A program made the translations under genes and the position numbers. This document shows positions 8,060 to 16,564 of a stretch of 64,000 bases of DNA, piece after piece. Source of the stretch: JANNPJ01 sp031400005 (GTDB taxonomy: Bacteria; Actinomycetota; Actinomycetes; Actinomycetales; Kineosporiaceae); the NCBI GenBank assembly GCA_031400005.1, contig JANNPJ010000157.1:1-64000 (forward strand), given 5' to 3'. Under the pieces are notes generated by a model. It worked only from the letters and a program-made list of their open reading frames with translations. It had not been told where the DNA came from and did not search any database. Each line of letters starts with the position of its first letter. The stretch's first letter is position 1.

Positions 8060-8728
8060 ATGAACATCCCCGACCGACCTGGGCCCGTCGTCGACATCGG
8101 TTTGGCCTCGTCCAGCCTGGTCGAGCTCACGGTGAACCGGCTGCGGCGAGAGATCCTGGCCGGGGCGCTGGTTCCGGGCGAGCGCTTGGTGGAGGAGCAG
8201 GTCACCCGCCGATTCGGAATCAGCCGGGCTCCGCTGCGCGAAGCTTTGCGACTGCTCGGCGAGCAGGGCCTGGTCGAGCACCTGCCTCGACGGGGCGTTC
8301 GAGTGGCGACGCTGTCCGTCCTGGATGCCGAGGAACTGTTCGAGGTCCGCGACGTCCTGGAACGGTTCGCGATCTCCCGCGCCCTGCCGTGCACCCTGGA
8401 GGATCTGCGATCCGTCCGCGTTGAGCTGGCAGCCATGCGCAAGGCTGCCGCCACCGGCGATCTGCTCGAGCTGGCGGATGCCCACCGTCGCTTCCACGTC
8501 GAACTGGTCGCCCTCGCCGGTCACCGCCAGTTGCTGCTCGCCTACGAGCCGATCCTGCTCAAGCTGCAGATGCACATGGCCCTGAACCTGCGCCGCGAAT
8601 CCGAGGTGGCGACGCCACTGGACGGCGTCCGTCGACACGCCATCCTGCTGGAGGCGGTCGAGAGCAACGACATGGACCGGGTGCTGGCAGCCCTGACCAG
8701 CCACGGCGCGCAGACCTACCTGCGCTGA
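8060..8728 (+). CDS. GntR-family (FCD domain) transcriptional regulator
   Basis: The 222-residue protein has an N-terminal winged helix (VEEQVTRRFGISRAPLREALRLLGEQGLVEHLPRRG pattern, about 40-80) and an all-helical FCD ligand domain (EELFEVRDVLERFAI, AHRRFHVELVALAGH) of the FadR subfamily. These proteins bind short palindromes and release them on binding an organic acid or pathway intermediate. The ATG at 8060 follows AGAAGGAGG; an in-frame ORF continues upstream but lacks such a site. The gene is the first of a colinear set with an allophanate hydrolase and a biuret-type hydrolase. A perfect palindrome lies 77 bases after its stop, so it is very probably the local repressor. Confidence 0.92.
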   Translation: MNIPDRPGPVVDIGLASSSLVELTVNRLRREILAGALVPGERLVEEQVTRRFGISRAPLREALRLLGEQGLVEHLPRRGVRVATLSVLDAEELFEVRDVLERFAISRALPCTLEDLRSVRVELAAMRKAAATGDLLELADAHRRFHVELVALAGHRQLLLAYEPILLKLQMHMALNLRRESEVATPLDGVRRHAILLEAVESNDMDRVLAALTSHGAQTYLR

Positions 8729-8804
8729 TCTGGAGAGCTTGCGCTCGCTGCGCTGAGATCGTCGTCACACATCTGTAACCGGGGAAGACAACCGCCGATA
8801 CACA

Positions 8805-8816
8805 ATTGTCGACAAT
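8805..8816. promoter_or_regulatory. Perfect 12-bp palindrome, likely GntR operator
   Basis: ATTGTCGACAAT is a perfect palindrome 8 bases before the ATG of the allophanate hydrolase gene. FCD-type GntR regulators typically bind TTGT-N2/3-ACAA sequences, and one is encoded immediately upstream. Its position between promoter and start fits repression. Confidence 0.75.
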
Positions 8817-8823
8817 CGACAGC

Positions 8824-10236
8824 ATGAGTTCGGAGAATCCAGCCTTCGGTCGGTCCCTGGCCCAGCTGCGGGATGCGTACCTGTCCGGCACCACGACGCC
8901 GACGAAAGTGATCGCCGGTGTGCTGGCGGACATCGAGAGAACGCGGGGTAACCACGCCTGGATCTCGGTCGCCGGCCTCGACGACGCCCTCGCCCAGGCC
9001 GCCCGACTGGAGGCCCTGGCCCTGGCCGCGGGCGGGTTCGACGACTTGCCGCTGTACGGCGTCCCGTTGGCGGTCAAGGACAACATCGACGTGGCCGGGT
9101 TCCCGACCACCAACGCCTGCCCGGATTTCGCCTACCTACCCGAGCGCTCGGCCACCGCGGTGCAGCGGGCGATCGACGCCGGGGCGATCGTGGTCGGCAA
9201 GACCAACCTCGACCAGTTCGCCACCGGCCTGGTCGGTGTGCGCTCGCCATACGGCATCCCGGAAAGCGTCTTCGGTCAGGGCATGGTCTCCGGCGGATCG
9301 AGTTCCGGCTCGGCGCTCGCCGTCGCCACCGGCATCGTCCCGGTCGCGCTGGCCACCGACACCGCCGGTTCGGGCCGGGTACCGGCCGCCCTGAACGGCA
9401 TCGTCGGGATCAAGCCGACCCTCGGCCTGGTCAGCACGCTGGGCCTGCAGCCAGCCTGCCGCACGATCGACGGGATCACGGTGATGGGCCGCGAGTTGGA
9501 CGACGCGCTCACACTGCTGAGCGTCATCGTCGGACCGGATCCGGACAACCCCTGGGGTCGGGACGACACCGCGCTCTCCCCTCCCTCGCTCTCCCCCGCC
9601 GCGCTCTCCCCTGCCGTGGCGGACGTGGCCGTCCGGCTCGGCCTGCCGGCGGTTGAGGCACTGGAGTTCTTCGGCGACGAACCGATGCGGTTGGCCCATC
9701 TGGCCGCTCGCGAGAACGCCGTCAAACTGCTTGAGGCCACCGAGGTGGAGATCGACCTGGAGCCCTTCCTGGAAGCCGGAACGCTGCTTTACCAAGGCGC
9801 CTGGGTAGCCGAACGGCTGGCCGACCTGGAAGGCTTCCTCAGCGCCCATCCGGTGTCAACGCATCCGGACTCGGTGCATCCGGTGGTTCGCGGCATCATC
9901 GAGAGCGGCTCCCGGTTCTCCGCCGCCGACGCCTTCCGCACCCAGCACAAACTGCGAAACCTCAGACATAGCACTAGGAAAGTCTGGGACGACGTCGATG
10001 CGCTGCTGCTGCCGACGATCGGCACCACCTTCACCATTGACGAGGTGCTGGCCGACCCGATCGCCCGCAACGCCGTTCTCGGCCACTACACGCACTTCAC
10101 CAACCTGCTGGACCTGGCCGCGCTGACGGTTCCGGTCGGCACCACCTCCGACGGGCGTCCGGTCGCGCTGATGCTGATCGGGCCACCCCGCAGCGACCTC
10201 ACGCTCGCCGCGATCGCCGCCAACTTCTTGGAGTAG
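8824..10236 (+). CDS. atzF: Allophanate hydrolase (amidase-signature family)
   Basis: The 470-residue enzyme splits allophanate into ammonia and carbon dioxide, the last step of urea-carboxylase and biuret routes. The amidase-signature triad is visible: Lys85 in PLAVKDNIDVAG, the cis-Ser in VSGGSSSGSALAVATG (about 160) and the nucleophile Ser in TDTAGSGRVPAALNG (about 183). The TDTAGSGRVPA form is characteristic of allophanate hydrolases rather than GatA. A TTG at 8806 would place the palindrome inside the gene, so the ATG at 8824 is preferred. The extra C-terminal domain of urea-pathway versions is absent, giving an AtzF/TrzF-like short form. The next gene begins 2 bases after the stop. Confidence 0.92.
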   Translation: MSSENPAFGRSLAQLRDAYLSGTTTPTKVIAGVLADIERTRGNHAWISVAGLDDALAQAARLEALALAAGGFDDLPLYGVPLAVKDNIDVAGFPTTNACPDFAYLPERSATAVQRAIDAGAIVVGKTNLDQFATGLVGVRSPYGIPESVFGQGMVSGGSSSGSALAVATGIVPVALATDTAGSGRVPAALNGIVGIKPTLGLVSTLGLQPACRTIDGITVMGRELDDALTLLSVIVGPDPDNPWGRDDTALSPPSLSPAALSPAVADVAVRLGLPAVEALEFFGDEPMRLAHLAARENAVKLLEATEVEIDLEPFLEAGTLLYQGAWVAERLADLEGFLSAHPVSTHPDSVHPVVRGIIESGSRFSAADAFRTQHKLRNLRHSTRKVWDDVDALLLPTIGTTFTIDEVLADPIARNAVLGHYTHFTNLLDLAALTVPVGTTSDGRPVALMLIGPPRSDLTLAAIAANFLE

Positions 10237-10238
10237 CA

Positions 10239-11045
10239 ATGACGCAGATTCGACAGTCGGCGAGCGTGCCGGCTCAGCCGTATCCTTTCGACTTCTCCCT
10301 CGACGACACCGCACTGGTGATTATCGATATGCAGCGCGACTTCGTCGAACCGGGCGGCTTCGGGGAGAGCCTGGGAAATGACGTCGGCCAGCTTCGCTCG
10401 GTCATCCCGGTTCTTGCCGACGTTCTGGAAAAGTCTCGCGCGGCAGGTCTTCTCGTCGTCCATACTCGGGAAGGGCATCTGCCCGACCTGTCCGATTGCC
10501 CACCCAGCAAGCTGACCCGGGGTAAGCCGTCGCAGCGGATCGGCGACCCCAGTCCGAACGGGCGAATCCTGATCCGAGGTGAAAAAGGCCACGACATCAT
10601 TCCCGAGCTCTATCCGATCGACGGTGAACCAGTGGTCGACAAGCCAGGCAAGGGCGCCTTTTACGCCACCGAGTTCGGCGCAATCCTTGCCGAGCGCGGT
10701 ATTCGCCGCCTGGTGGTCACGGGGGTGACCACGGAGGTGTGCGTGCACACCACCGTCCGGGAGGCGAACGACCGGGGGTACGAGTGTCTCGTGCTCTCCG
10801 ACTGCGTCGGGTCGTACTTTCCCGACTTCCAGCGAATCGGCCTGGAGATGATTTCCGCGCAGGGCGGCATCTTTGGCTGGACCGCACCCGCCGACGCCTT
10901 TCTGGCTGGGCTCGCCACGCTGACAGAGCCCACCACGCTGACGGAACTCTCCATTCCGCCAGAACCGCCATCGCCGCCATCGCCGTCATCGCCGTCATCG
11001 CCCGATCCGCTCGCCTCGCTCGAAGCCACCACCCCCGCTCGCTGA
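10239..11045 (+). CDS. biuH: Isochorismatase-like amidohydrolase, probably biuret or triuret hydrolase
   Basis: The protein is a cysteine hydrolase with the Asp-Lys-Cys triad: Asp30 in VIIDMQRDFVEPGGFGE, Lys135 in VVDKPGKGAFY and Cys168 in VTTEVCVHTT. The segment FVEPGGFGESLGNDV and the direct junction with an allophanate hydrolase match biuret hydrolases, which make allophanate and ammonia. Triuret hydrolase or ureidoacrylate amidohydrolase are close relatives and cannot be excluded by eye. After residue 225 there is an unusual Pro/Ser/Thr tail (PPSPPSPSSPSSP) absent from the family core. The ribosome site TTGGAG lies inside the end of the previous gene. Confidence 0.8.
   Translation: MTQIRQSASVPAQPYPFDFSLDDTALVIIDMQRDFVEPGGFGESLGNDVGQLRSVIPVLADVLEKSRAAGLLVVHTREGHLPDLSDCPPSKLTRGKPSQRIGDPSPNGRILIRGEKGHDIIPELYPIDGEPVVDKPGKGAFYATEFGAILAERGIRRLVVTGVTTEVCVHTTVREANDRGYECLVLSDCVGSYFPDFQRIGLEMISAQGGIFGWTAPADAFLAGLATLTEPTTLTELSIPPEPPSPPSPSSPSSPDPLASLEATTPAR
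10963..11012 (+). repeat. Low-complexity tandem repeat in biuH tail
   Basis: A 9-12 base unit, CCGCCATCG/CCGTCATCG, is repeated about four times and encodes the Pro/Ser tail of the hydrolase. Such runs expand and shrink by slippage; here the frame is kept. Confidence 0.8.
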
Positions 11046-11054
11046 GGAGAAGCC

Positions 11055-12641
11055 ATGTCCAGCACAGCAACAGATGCGCCTCCTGCGCCAGACGCGCCGT
11101 CCAAAAGTAGTGCCAATCTGCCCTATTGGGTCTCCGGGGACACCAACGCGTTCTTCGGCCTCGGGTTCAACGTCCTGGTCAATGTTCTGGTCCTGACCGG
11201 CCTGATGGTCGGGGTGGTCAAACTGCCGGCGGACGACGTCTTCGGCACGATCTTGCCGGCCCTGGGGATCGCGCTGATCGCTGGAAACGCCTACTACACC
11301 TTCCTCGGCCGGCAGCTGGCGAAGAAGGAGAACCGCTCGGACGTCGCCTCGTTGCCCTACGGGCCGAGCGTGCCGCACATGTTCATCGTCGTCTTCGTCA
11401 TCATGCTGCCGATCTACCTGACCACGAAGGATCCGATCCGGGCCTGGGAGGCCGGGATCGCCTGGGCGTTCATCATCGGAATCATCGTGTTGATCGGTGC
11501 TTTCGTCGGACCGTACATCCGCAAGTACACGCCCCGAGCGGCGATGCTGGGCACGCTCGCCGGTATCTCGATCACCTTCATCTCGATGCGCCCGGCCGCG
11601 CAGATGTGGGAAGCGGCCTGGATCGCCTTCCCGGTGCTGGCCCTGATTCTGGTCGGCTTCCTGGCCGGGGTGAAACTGCCCGGCAACTTCCCGATGGGCC
11701 TGGCCGCGCTGCTGGTCGGCACGGTGATTGCCTGGATCGGCGGGTACATGAACGCCCCCGACGTGTCGGCGGCGGCCAAGGACATCGCGATCGCGCTGCC
11801 GACCTTCCAGTTTGATCTGCTGATCAACGGGTTGAAGGACGTCGCGCCGCTACTGGCAACGGCGATCCCGCTGGGTGTCTACAACTTCACCGAGGCGATG
11901 ACCAACGTGGAGAGCGCGGCAGCGGCCGGTGACAACTACAACCTGCGTGCCGTCCTGCTGGCCGACGGCAGCGGTGCAATCATCGGCTCGGCACTGGGTT
12001 CTCCGTTTCCGCCCGCCGTCTACATCGGCCACCCGGGCTGGAAGGACGCCGGTGGCCGCACCGGGTACTCGATGGCCACCGGCACGGTGATCGCCATCAT
12101 GTGCTTCCTCGGACTGTTCGGCCTGCTCAACGCCCTGCTGCCGATCCCGGCGATCGTCCCGATCCTGCTCTTCATCGGGTTCATGATCGGCGCCCAGGCG
12201 TTCAACGCCTCACCGAAGGTGCACGCTGCGGCGATCGTTGCGGCCTTGATCCCGAACATCGCGTCCTGGGCTACCAGCCTGATGGACAACGTCCTGGCCG
12301 CCGCCGGGACCAGCGCGACCGAGGTCGGAACGGACAACATCCTCGCCGCCGGGGTGGTCTATGACGGGTTGAAAACCCTTGGCGAGGGCGCGATCCTGGC
12401 CGGTCTGGTGTTCGGCGCGATCGTCGCCTTCATCATCGATCGCAAGTTCCTGCAGGCCGGTATCTTCGCCGGGTTCGGCGCGCTGCTGTCCTGGATCGGG
12501 TTGATCCACGGCGAGAAGGTGGAATGGGCGGCCAACCCGCAGGTCGCGCTCGGCTACCTGTTCATGGCTGTGACCCTGTTCGCCTTCATGATCCTCAAGC
12601 TGGAACCGCTGAACGAGGACCGCGAAGCCGTCCTCGACTGA
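11055..12641 (+). CDS. NCS2-type nucleobase permease
   Basis: This is a 528-residue inner-membrane protein with about 12-14 hydrophobic helices. Segments such as NAFFGLGFNVLVNVLVLTG, SLPYGPSVP, PLLATAIPLGVYNFTEAMTNVESA and GSPFPPAVYIGHPGWKDAGGRTGYS match the xanthine/uracil permease (NCS2/AzgA-like) superfamily, in the subgroup with the Glu/Asn-rich helix 8 region (FTEAMTNVESA). It starts 9 bases after the hydrolase stop with GAGGAG at good spacing, so it is the last gene of the operon. The cargo is probably biuret, cyanurate, urate or another small cyclic or linear ureide, inferred from the neighbours. Confidence 0.85.
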   Translation: MSSTATDAPPAPDAPSKSSANLPYWVSGDTNAFFGLGFNVLVNVLVLTGLMVGVVKLPADDVFGTILPALGIALIAGNAYYTFLGRQLAKKENRSDVASLPYGPSVPHMFIVVFVIMLPIYLTTKDPIRAWEAGIAWAFIIGIIVLIGAFVGPYIRKYTPRAAMLGTLAGISITFISMRPAAQMWEAAWIAFPVLALILVGFLAGVKLPGNFPMGLAALLVGTVIAWIGGYMNAPDVSAAAKDIAIALPTFQFDLLINGLKDVAPLLATAIPLGVYNFTEAMTNVESAAAAGDNYNLRAVLLADGSGAIIGSALGSPFPPAVYIGHPGWKDAGGRTGYSMATGTVIAIMCFLGLFGLLNALLPIPAIVPILLFIGFMIGAQAFNASPKVHAAAIVAALIPNIASWATSLMDNVLAAAGTSATEVGTDNILAAGVVYDGLKTLGEGAILAGLVFGAIVAFIIDRKFLQAGIFAGFGALLSWIGLIHGEKVEWAANPQVALGYLFMAVTLFAFMILKLEPLNEDREAVLD

Positions 12642-12656
12642 GCCGCCCAAACCGCT

Positions 12657-12704
12657 GCGATCATGCACGGTTGCCCGCGAGAGCGAGTAACCGTGCATGA
12701 TCGC
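12657..12704. terminator. Bidirectional terminator with 16-bp stem
   Basis: GCGATCATGCACGGTT (12657-12672) pairs perfectly with 12689-12704, with a 16-base loop. CCAAACC (12647) and GGTTTGG (12709) can extend it. It separates the permease (plus) from the ABC permease (minus). Confidence 0.9.
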
Positions 12705-12718
12705 GGGGGGTTTGGGGG

Positions 12719-13519
12719 TTACTTCACCTCGCGGCGGATCAGGCGGAGGGTTCCGAGGACCAGTGGGAGGACGATCCAGACCAGGGTAGACGTCGCGAGC
12801 TTGCCCCAGTCCTCGCCGTGCACCTCACCGCGGGCCAGCGGTTCCATCGTGACGTTGAGGTCGAGCCAGCCGGCGGCCTCCCGGATCGCACTGATCACGG
12901 AGGTCAGGATCTGCCAGACGGTGGGCAGCATGAAGTAGAGCACGATCGCCAGCGGGGTGTTCATCAGCAGCATCCCGAACGCCACGCCCATCACCACGCC
13001 GAGCACCTGCAGCAGCAGGGCTTGGCCGAGGTTGGCGGCCGGCAAGCTCCAGTTGCTGTCGCTGTCGCGCAGCATGATCCCGAGCGCGTTGCCCAGCGCC
13101 GAGAGCAGCAGGCTGGTGATCAACGACAGGGTGGCGAAGAGGGCGGCTGCGGCGAACTTCGCGATCACGATCCGATGCCGCTCCGGAACCAGGGTGAACG
13201 TCGTCAGGGCGGTGCGTTGAGACCACTCACTGGTGACGGTGAGAATTCCGAGCACCGGCAACAGGATGCCGACCGGGTACAGCGTCGTCGTGAAGAAGCC
13301 GCTCAGGGTCCGGGCCTCGGCGTCCCCCCAGATCAGCTGGATGGTCACCGCCACCAGCGAGATCAGGCCAATGCTGACCAGGAGCCAGAACCCGGCCCGG
13401 GTGTCGATCATCTTGCGCATCTCGACCACGGTGAGCCGGGTCAGGCTCGGGCGAGCCGGCGGTTTCGCGGAACTGTCGGGAGACGCCCAGTCGGGGCGGG
13501 ACAGCGTTTCGGCGCTCAT
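12719..13519 (-). CDS. ABC-2-type transporter permease
   Basis: The 266-residue protein has about six membrane helices and a cytoplasmic head (SLTRLTVVEMRKMIDTRAGFW pattern) typical of ABC-2 permeases paired with a CcmA-like ATPase. The sequence TSEWSQRTALTTFTLVPERHRIVIAK is a hallmark cytoplasmic loop of this group. Its ATG overlaps the ATPase stop as ATGA, so both are made together. These exporters often remove antibiotics or membrane-active compounds and are frequently controlled by an adjacent two-component system, which is present here. Confidence 0.9.
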   Translation of the reverse strand: MSAETLSRPDWASPDSSAKPPARPSLTRLTVVEMRKMIDTRAGFWLLVSIGLISLVAVTIQLIWGDAEARTLSGFFTTTLYPVGILLPVLGILTVTSEWSQRTALTTFTLVPERHRIVIAKFAAAALFATLSLITSLLLSALGNALGIMLRDSDSNWSLPAANLGQALLLQVLGVVMGVAFGMLLMNTPLAIVLYFMLPTVWQILTSVISAIREAAGWLDLNVTMEPLARGEVHGEDWGKLATSTLVWIVLPLVLGTLRLIRREVK

Positions 13520-14466
13520 GCGGATACCTTCTTGTCGGCCTCGGCGGCGCTGGCTGGAGTCAGGTTGGTGGCACTGGCTGGAGCCGCGGCGCCGGTTCGG
13601 GTCAGCGAAAGGAACAGCTCCTCCAGACCGCCACCGTCGGCGGCGCGCAGTTCGGTCAGGACAGCGCCCGCTGCGGCGGCTGCCTTGCCGACCTCGACGG
13701 GCTCGACGTCCACTAGCAACCCGCCGTCCGTTCTCGGGGTATACGAGATCTCGGCCCGGTCCAGCGCATTGCGCAGAACGGTGAGGTCGAGACCGCGGAC
13801 CAGGGTTCCGGAACCGGCCAGCAGTTCGACCTTGCTGCCGTCCGCCGCGATCCGGCCATTGCCGATCATTACCAGGTGATCGGCAATTGCCTCGATCTCG
13901 CGTAGCAGGTGGGAGGAGAGCAGAACCGTGCCACCACGATCGGCGAAATCCCTGAGCAGGCCGCGCATCCAGAAGATGCCCTCCGGGTCCAGACCGTTCG
14001 CCGGCTCGTCCAGCACCAGCACCGACGGGTTGCCGAGCAGGGCATGGGCCAGGCCGAGCCGCTGGCGCATGCCGAGCGAATAGTTACCGACTCGCTTCTT
14101 GGCCGCCGCGGGGGACAGATCCACCAGTTCCAGCATCTGCGTCACTCTCGACCGTGGAACGTCGAGAACCAGCGCGGCCAGGTTCAGCACCTCCCGGCCC
14201 GTGCGACCGGCGTGCTGAGCCGAGGCGTCGAGCAGAACTCCGACCTGCCGGCCCGGGTTGACCAGCTTCCGATATGGAACCCCGTTGATCGACGAGGTCC
14301 CCTCGTTCGGTGGGGTGAGCCCGCAGAGGATCCGCATCGTGGTCGATTTTCCGGCACCGTTCGGCCCGAGGAATCCGGTCACCGTGCCGGGCTCGCACGT
14401 GAAGCTCACGTCTTTGACCGCTACCTGGGTGCCGTATCGCTTCGTCACCTGCTCCACTTTGATCAT
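13516..14466 (-). CDS. ABC transporter ATPase (CcmA/DRR-like)
   Basis: The 316-residue ATPase has Walker A GPNGAGKSTT, the signature NYSLGMRQRLGLA, Walker B VLVLDEPANGLDP and the H-loop LLSSHLL. SIN-GVPYRKL and the extended C-terminal domain match drug-export ATPases. A reading frame runs far upstream to 15807 but lies antisense to the histidine kinase, so the ATG at 14466 is the real start. It is divergent from the kinase gene across 129 bases. It pairs with the permease downstream through ATGA. Confidence 0.93.
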   Translation of the reverse strand: MIKVEQVTKRYGTQVAVKDVSFTCEPGTVTGFLGPNGAGKSTTMRILCGLTPPNEGTSSINGVPYRKLVNPGRQVGVLLDASAQHAGRTGREVLNLAALVLDVPRSRVTQMLELVDLSPAAAKKRVGNYSLGMRQRLGLAHALLGNPSVLVLDEPANGLDPEGIFWMRGLLRDFADRGGTVLLSSHLLREIEAIADHLVMIGNGRIAADGSKVELLAGSGTLVRGLDLTVLRNALDRAEISYTPRTDGGLLVDVEPVEVGKAAAAAGAVLTELRAADGGGLEELFLSLTRTGAAAPASATNLTPASAAEADKKVSA

Positions 14467-14595
14467 GTTTGCCAGTCTGCACCGTTGCGGCCAGGACCGC
14501 TTCGGGCAATAGGTGATCGCTGGATAGACCAAAGTTGTAGGCCGAAGAACTCCGGTCGGTGGTGCGGTCGCCGATCGCCCGCCTACCTTGGGGCT

Positions 14596-15864
14596 ATGAG
14601 CGGTGTGCTGGTACCCCGGACGGCTCAGGACCGTCCGCGGTCGCAGCCGGATCACCCGGGACTGCTGCCGGCCGCGCTGCTCGGCGAGCCGACCGATCCG
14701 CGGGGCCGGGTACCGCGCCGCTCGGGGCGAGACTGGTTCATCGACGTCGTCTGTTTCCTCCTGGCCGTGGGGCTCGGCGCGGTTCTCTTCGCCACCAATC
14801 CAGACCGGACTGAGATCTCGACGACGGTGCTCTGGCTCGATGGCATCGCGGGATCGCTGTGCTGCGTGGCCCTCTGGTGGCGTCGGCGCTGGCCAGTCGA
14901 GATCGCCGTAGCCACCGCGCTGGTCTCGACGTTCTCCGTGCTCGGCGGGATCCCCGCCCTCATCGCGCTGTTCACCGTGGCAGTGCATCGGCGGGTTCGG
15001 CCGGTCGCCGCGCTGGCGGTGCTGAACATTGCCGCCGGCGCCACCTTCATGCGGCTGCGACCCGAGCCCGAAACCCCGCCGTTTGTGATTGCCGTGCTGA
15101 TTCTCCTGATGGTTACCGGGACGGTCGCTTGGGGGATGTTCGTCCGAGCGCGACGGCAGTTGGTGATGTCGTTGCGCGAGAGGGCCGAACGAGCCGAGGC
15201 CGAACAGCAGCTGCGGGTCAGCCAGGCCCGCCAACTGGAGCGCACCCGGATTGCCCGGGAGATGCACGACGTCCTCGCGCATCGGATCTCGCTGGTCAGC
15301 ATGCACGCCGGTGCGCTGGAATTCCGAGCGGAGGCCGTCGGTGGCGAGGTCGCGCGATCCGCGGCGGTGATCCGCAGCAGTGCGCACCAGGCGCTGGAGG
15401 ACCTTCGGGAGGTGATCGGCGTCCTGCGGGACGGCGACGATGATGACGCTCCACAACGGCCACAACCCACGCTTGACGACGTCCCGTGTTTGATCGAGGA
15501 GTCCAGGCAGGCCGGGATGCATGTCACGCTGCGGTTCGAGATTCCCGACACCGATCATGGGTTGCCGCTGAGCGTCGGCCGGACCGCCTACCGGATCGTC
15601 CAGGAAGGACTGACGAACGCCCGAAAGCACGCCCCTGGCACGGCCGTGTCGGTCGACCTGGAAGGCAGCCCGGGCCCTGGCCTGACGGTGCAGATCCGCA
15701 GTCGCCGGCCGATCGAGGACCGGGCCAGGACCGGGATCCCCGGCGCCGGTCAGGGGCTGGTCGGCTTGACCGAGCGGACCGTGCTCGTCGGCGGGCGTCT
15801 GGAACACGGCCGGCTGCCGAATGGCGACTTCCGGCTCGGAGCCTGGTTACCGTGGCCGGTATGA
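14596..15864 (+). CDS. Two-component sensor histidine kinase (HisKA_3)
   Basis: The 422-residue protein has five or six membrane helices in the first 190 residues and no large outside loop. A HisKA_3 dimer domain follows with the phosphorylated His in REMHDVLAHRISLVSMHAG, then a HATPase_c domain (RIVQEGLTNARKHAPG, GQGLVGLTERT). This is the DesK/NarX-type class that works with LuxR-type regulators. The receiver gene overlaps as ATGA. The ABC exporter genes lie divergent, so the pair probably senses a membrane-active compound and controls the exporter. The intergenic CCAAAGTTGTAGG region (about 14,530) may bind the regulator. Confidence 0.93.
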   Translation: MSGVLVPRTAQDRPRSQPDHPGLLPAALLGEPTDPRGRVPRRSGRDWFIDVVCFLLAVGLGAVLFATNPDRTEISTTVLWLDGIAGSLCCVALWWRRRWPVEIAVATALVSTFSVLGGIPALIALFTVAVHRRVRPVAALAVLNIAAGATFMRLRPEPETPPFVIAVLILLMVTGTVAWGMFVRARRQLVMSLRERAERAEAEQQLRVSQARQLERTRIAREMHDVLAHRISLVSMHAGALEFRAEAVGGEVARSAAVIRSSAHQALEDLREVIGVLRDGDDDDAPQRPQPTLDDVPCLIEESRQAGMHVTLRFEIPDTDHGLPLSVGRTAYRIVQEGLTNARKHAPGTAVSVDLEGSPGPGLTVQIRSRRPIEDRARTGIPGAGQGLVGLTERTVLVGGRLEHGRLPNGDFRLGAWLPWPV

Positions 15865-16553
15865 CTGCAGAACCGCAATCGGCCGCGAATCAACCGATCC
15901 GGGTGTTGATTGTGGACGACGACGCCCTGGTCCGGGCGGCGCTGACGATGATGCTGGCCGGCAGCGACCAGGTGTCGCTGGTGGCCGAGGCGGCGGACGG
16001 CAACCAGGTGGCCGCCGCCGTCCGGGACCACCGGCCGGACGTGGTGCTGATGGACATCCGGATGCCACGGATGGACGGCCTGACCGCTACCGAACTGCTC
16101 TGCCGGGAGCCCTCACCGCCGCAGATCATCATCCTGACCACATTCGATGCCGACGAATACGTGCTGCGGGCGGTGCGTGCCGGCGCCAGCGGGTTCCTGC
16201 TCAAGGACACCCCGCCGGCCGATCTGATCCGAGCGATTCAGCTGGTCGCGGCGGGTGATGCGATGCTCTCACCGGCCGTCACCCGGAAGGTGCTGGCGCA
16301 CGTCACCGATCCGGCCGGATTTGCCGGCGCGACCCGACGCAACCGGGCCAAGGACCTGCTCGCCGAACTCACCGAGCGCGAACGCGACGTTGCGGTGGCG
16401 GTCGGCCAGGGCAAGTCCAATGCCGAGATCAGCGCCGACCTGTACATGAGCGTGGCCACGGTGAAGGCGTACGTTTCCCGGCTGCTGACCAAACTGGAGC
16501 TGAACAACCGCGTCCAGGTGGCCTTACTCGTGCACGATTCCGATCTGTCCTGA
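15861..16553 (+). CDS. LuxR/NarL-type response regulator
   Basis: The 230-residue regulator has a receiver domain (VLIVDDD, phosphoacceptor Asp in DVVLMDIRMPRMDG, Thr/Lys switch in ILTTFD and LLKDTPP) and a C-terminal LuxR helix-turn-helix (LTERERDVAVAVGQGKSNAEISADLYMSVATVKAYVSRLL pattern). The linker carries an extra stretch (TRRNRAKDLLAE). The start overlaps the kinase stop as ATGA. It is the likely activator of the divergent ABC exporter. Confidence 0.95.
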   Translation: MTAEPQSAANQPIRVLIVDDDALVRAALTMMLAGSDQVSLVAEAADGNQVAAAVRDHRPDVVLMDIRMPRMDGLTATELLCREPSPPQIIILTTFDADEYVLRAVRAGASGFLLKDTPPADLIRAIQLVAAGDAMLSPAVTRKVLAHVTDPAGFAGATRRNRAKDLLAELTERERDVAVAVGQGKSNAEISADLYMSVATVKAYVSRLLTKLELNNRVQVALLVHDSDLS

Positions 16554-16564
16554 GCCAGCCGCTC

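Noticed and set aside
8752..8800. TPP riboswitch suggested by CTGAGATCG
   Set aside because: Only the CTGAGA word is present. The other conserved blocks and stems are missing, and the downstream gene is unrelated to thiamine.
13516..15807. A 763-residue minus-strand reading frame covering the ABC ATPase and the whole histidine kinase region
   Set aside because: Only the last 316 residues are protein-like (ABC ATPase). The upstream part is antisense to the kinase and has the Arg/Gly/Pro-rich composition of a shadow frame in GC-rich DNA.
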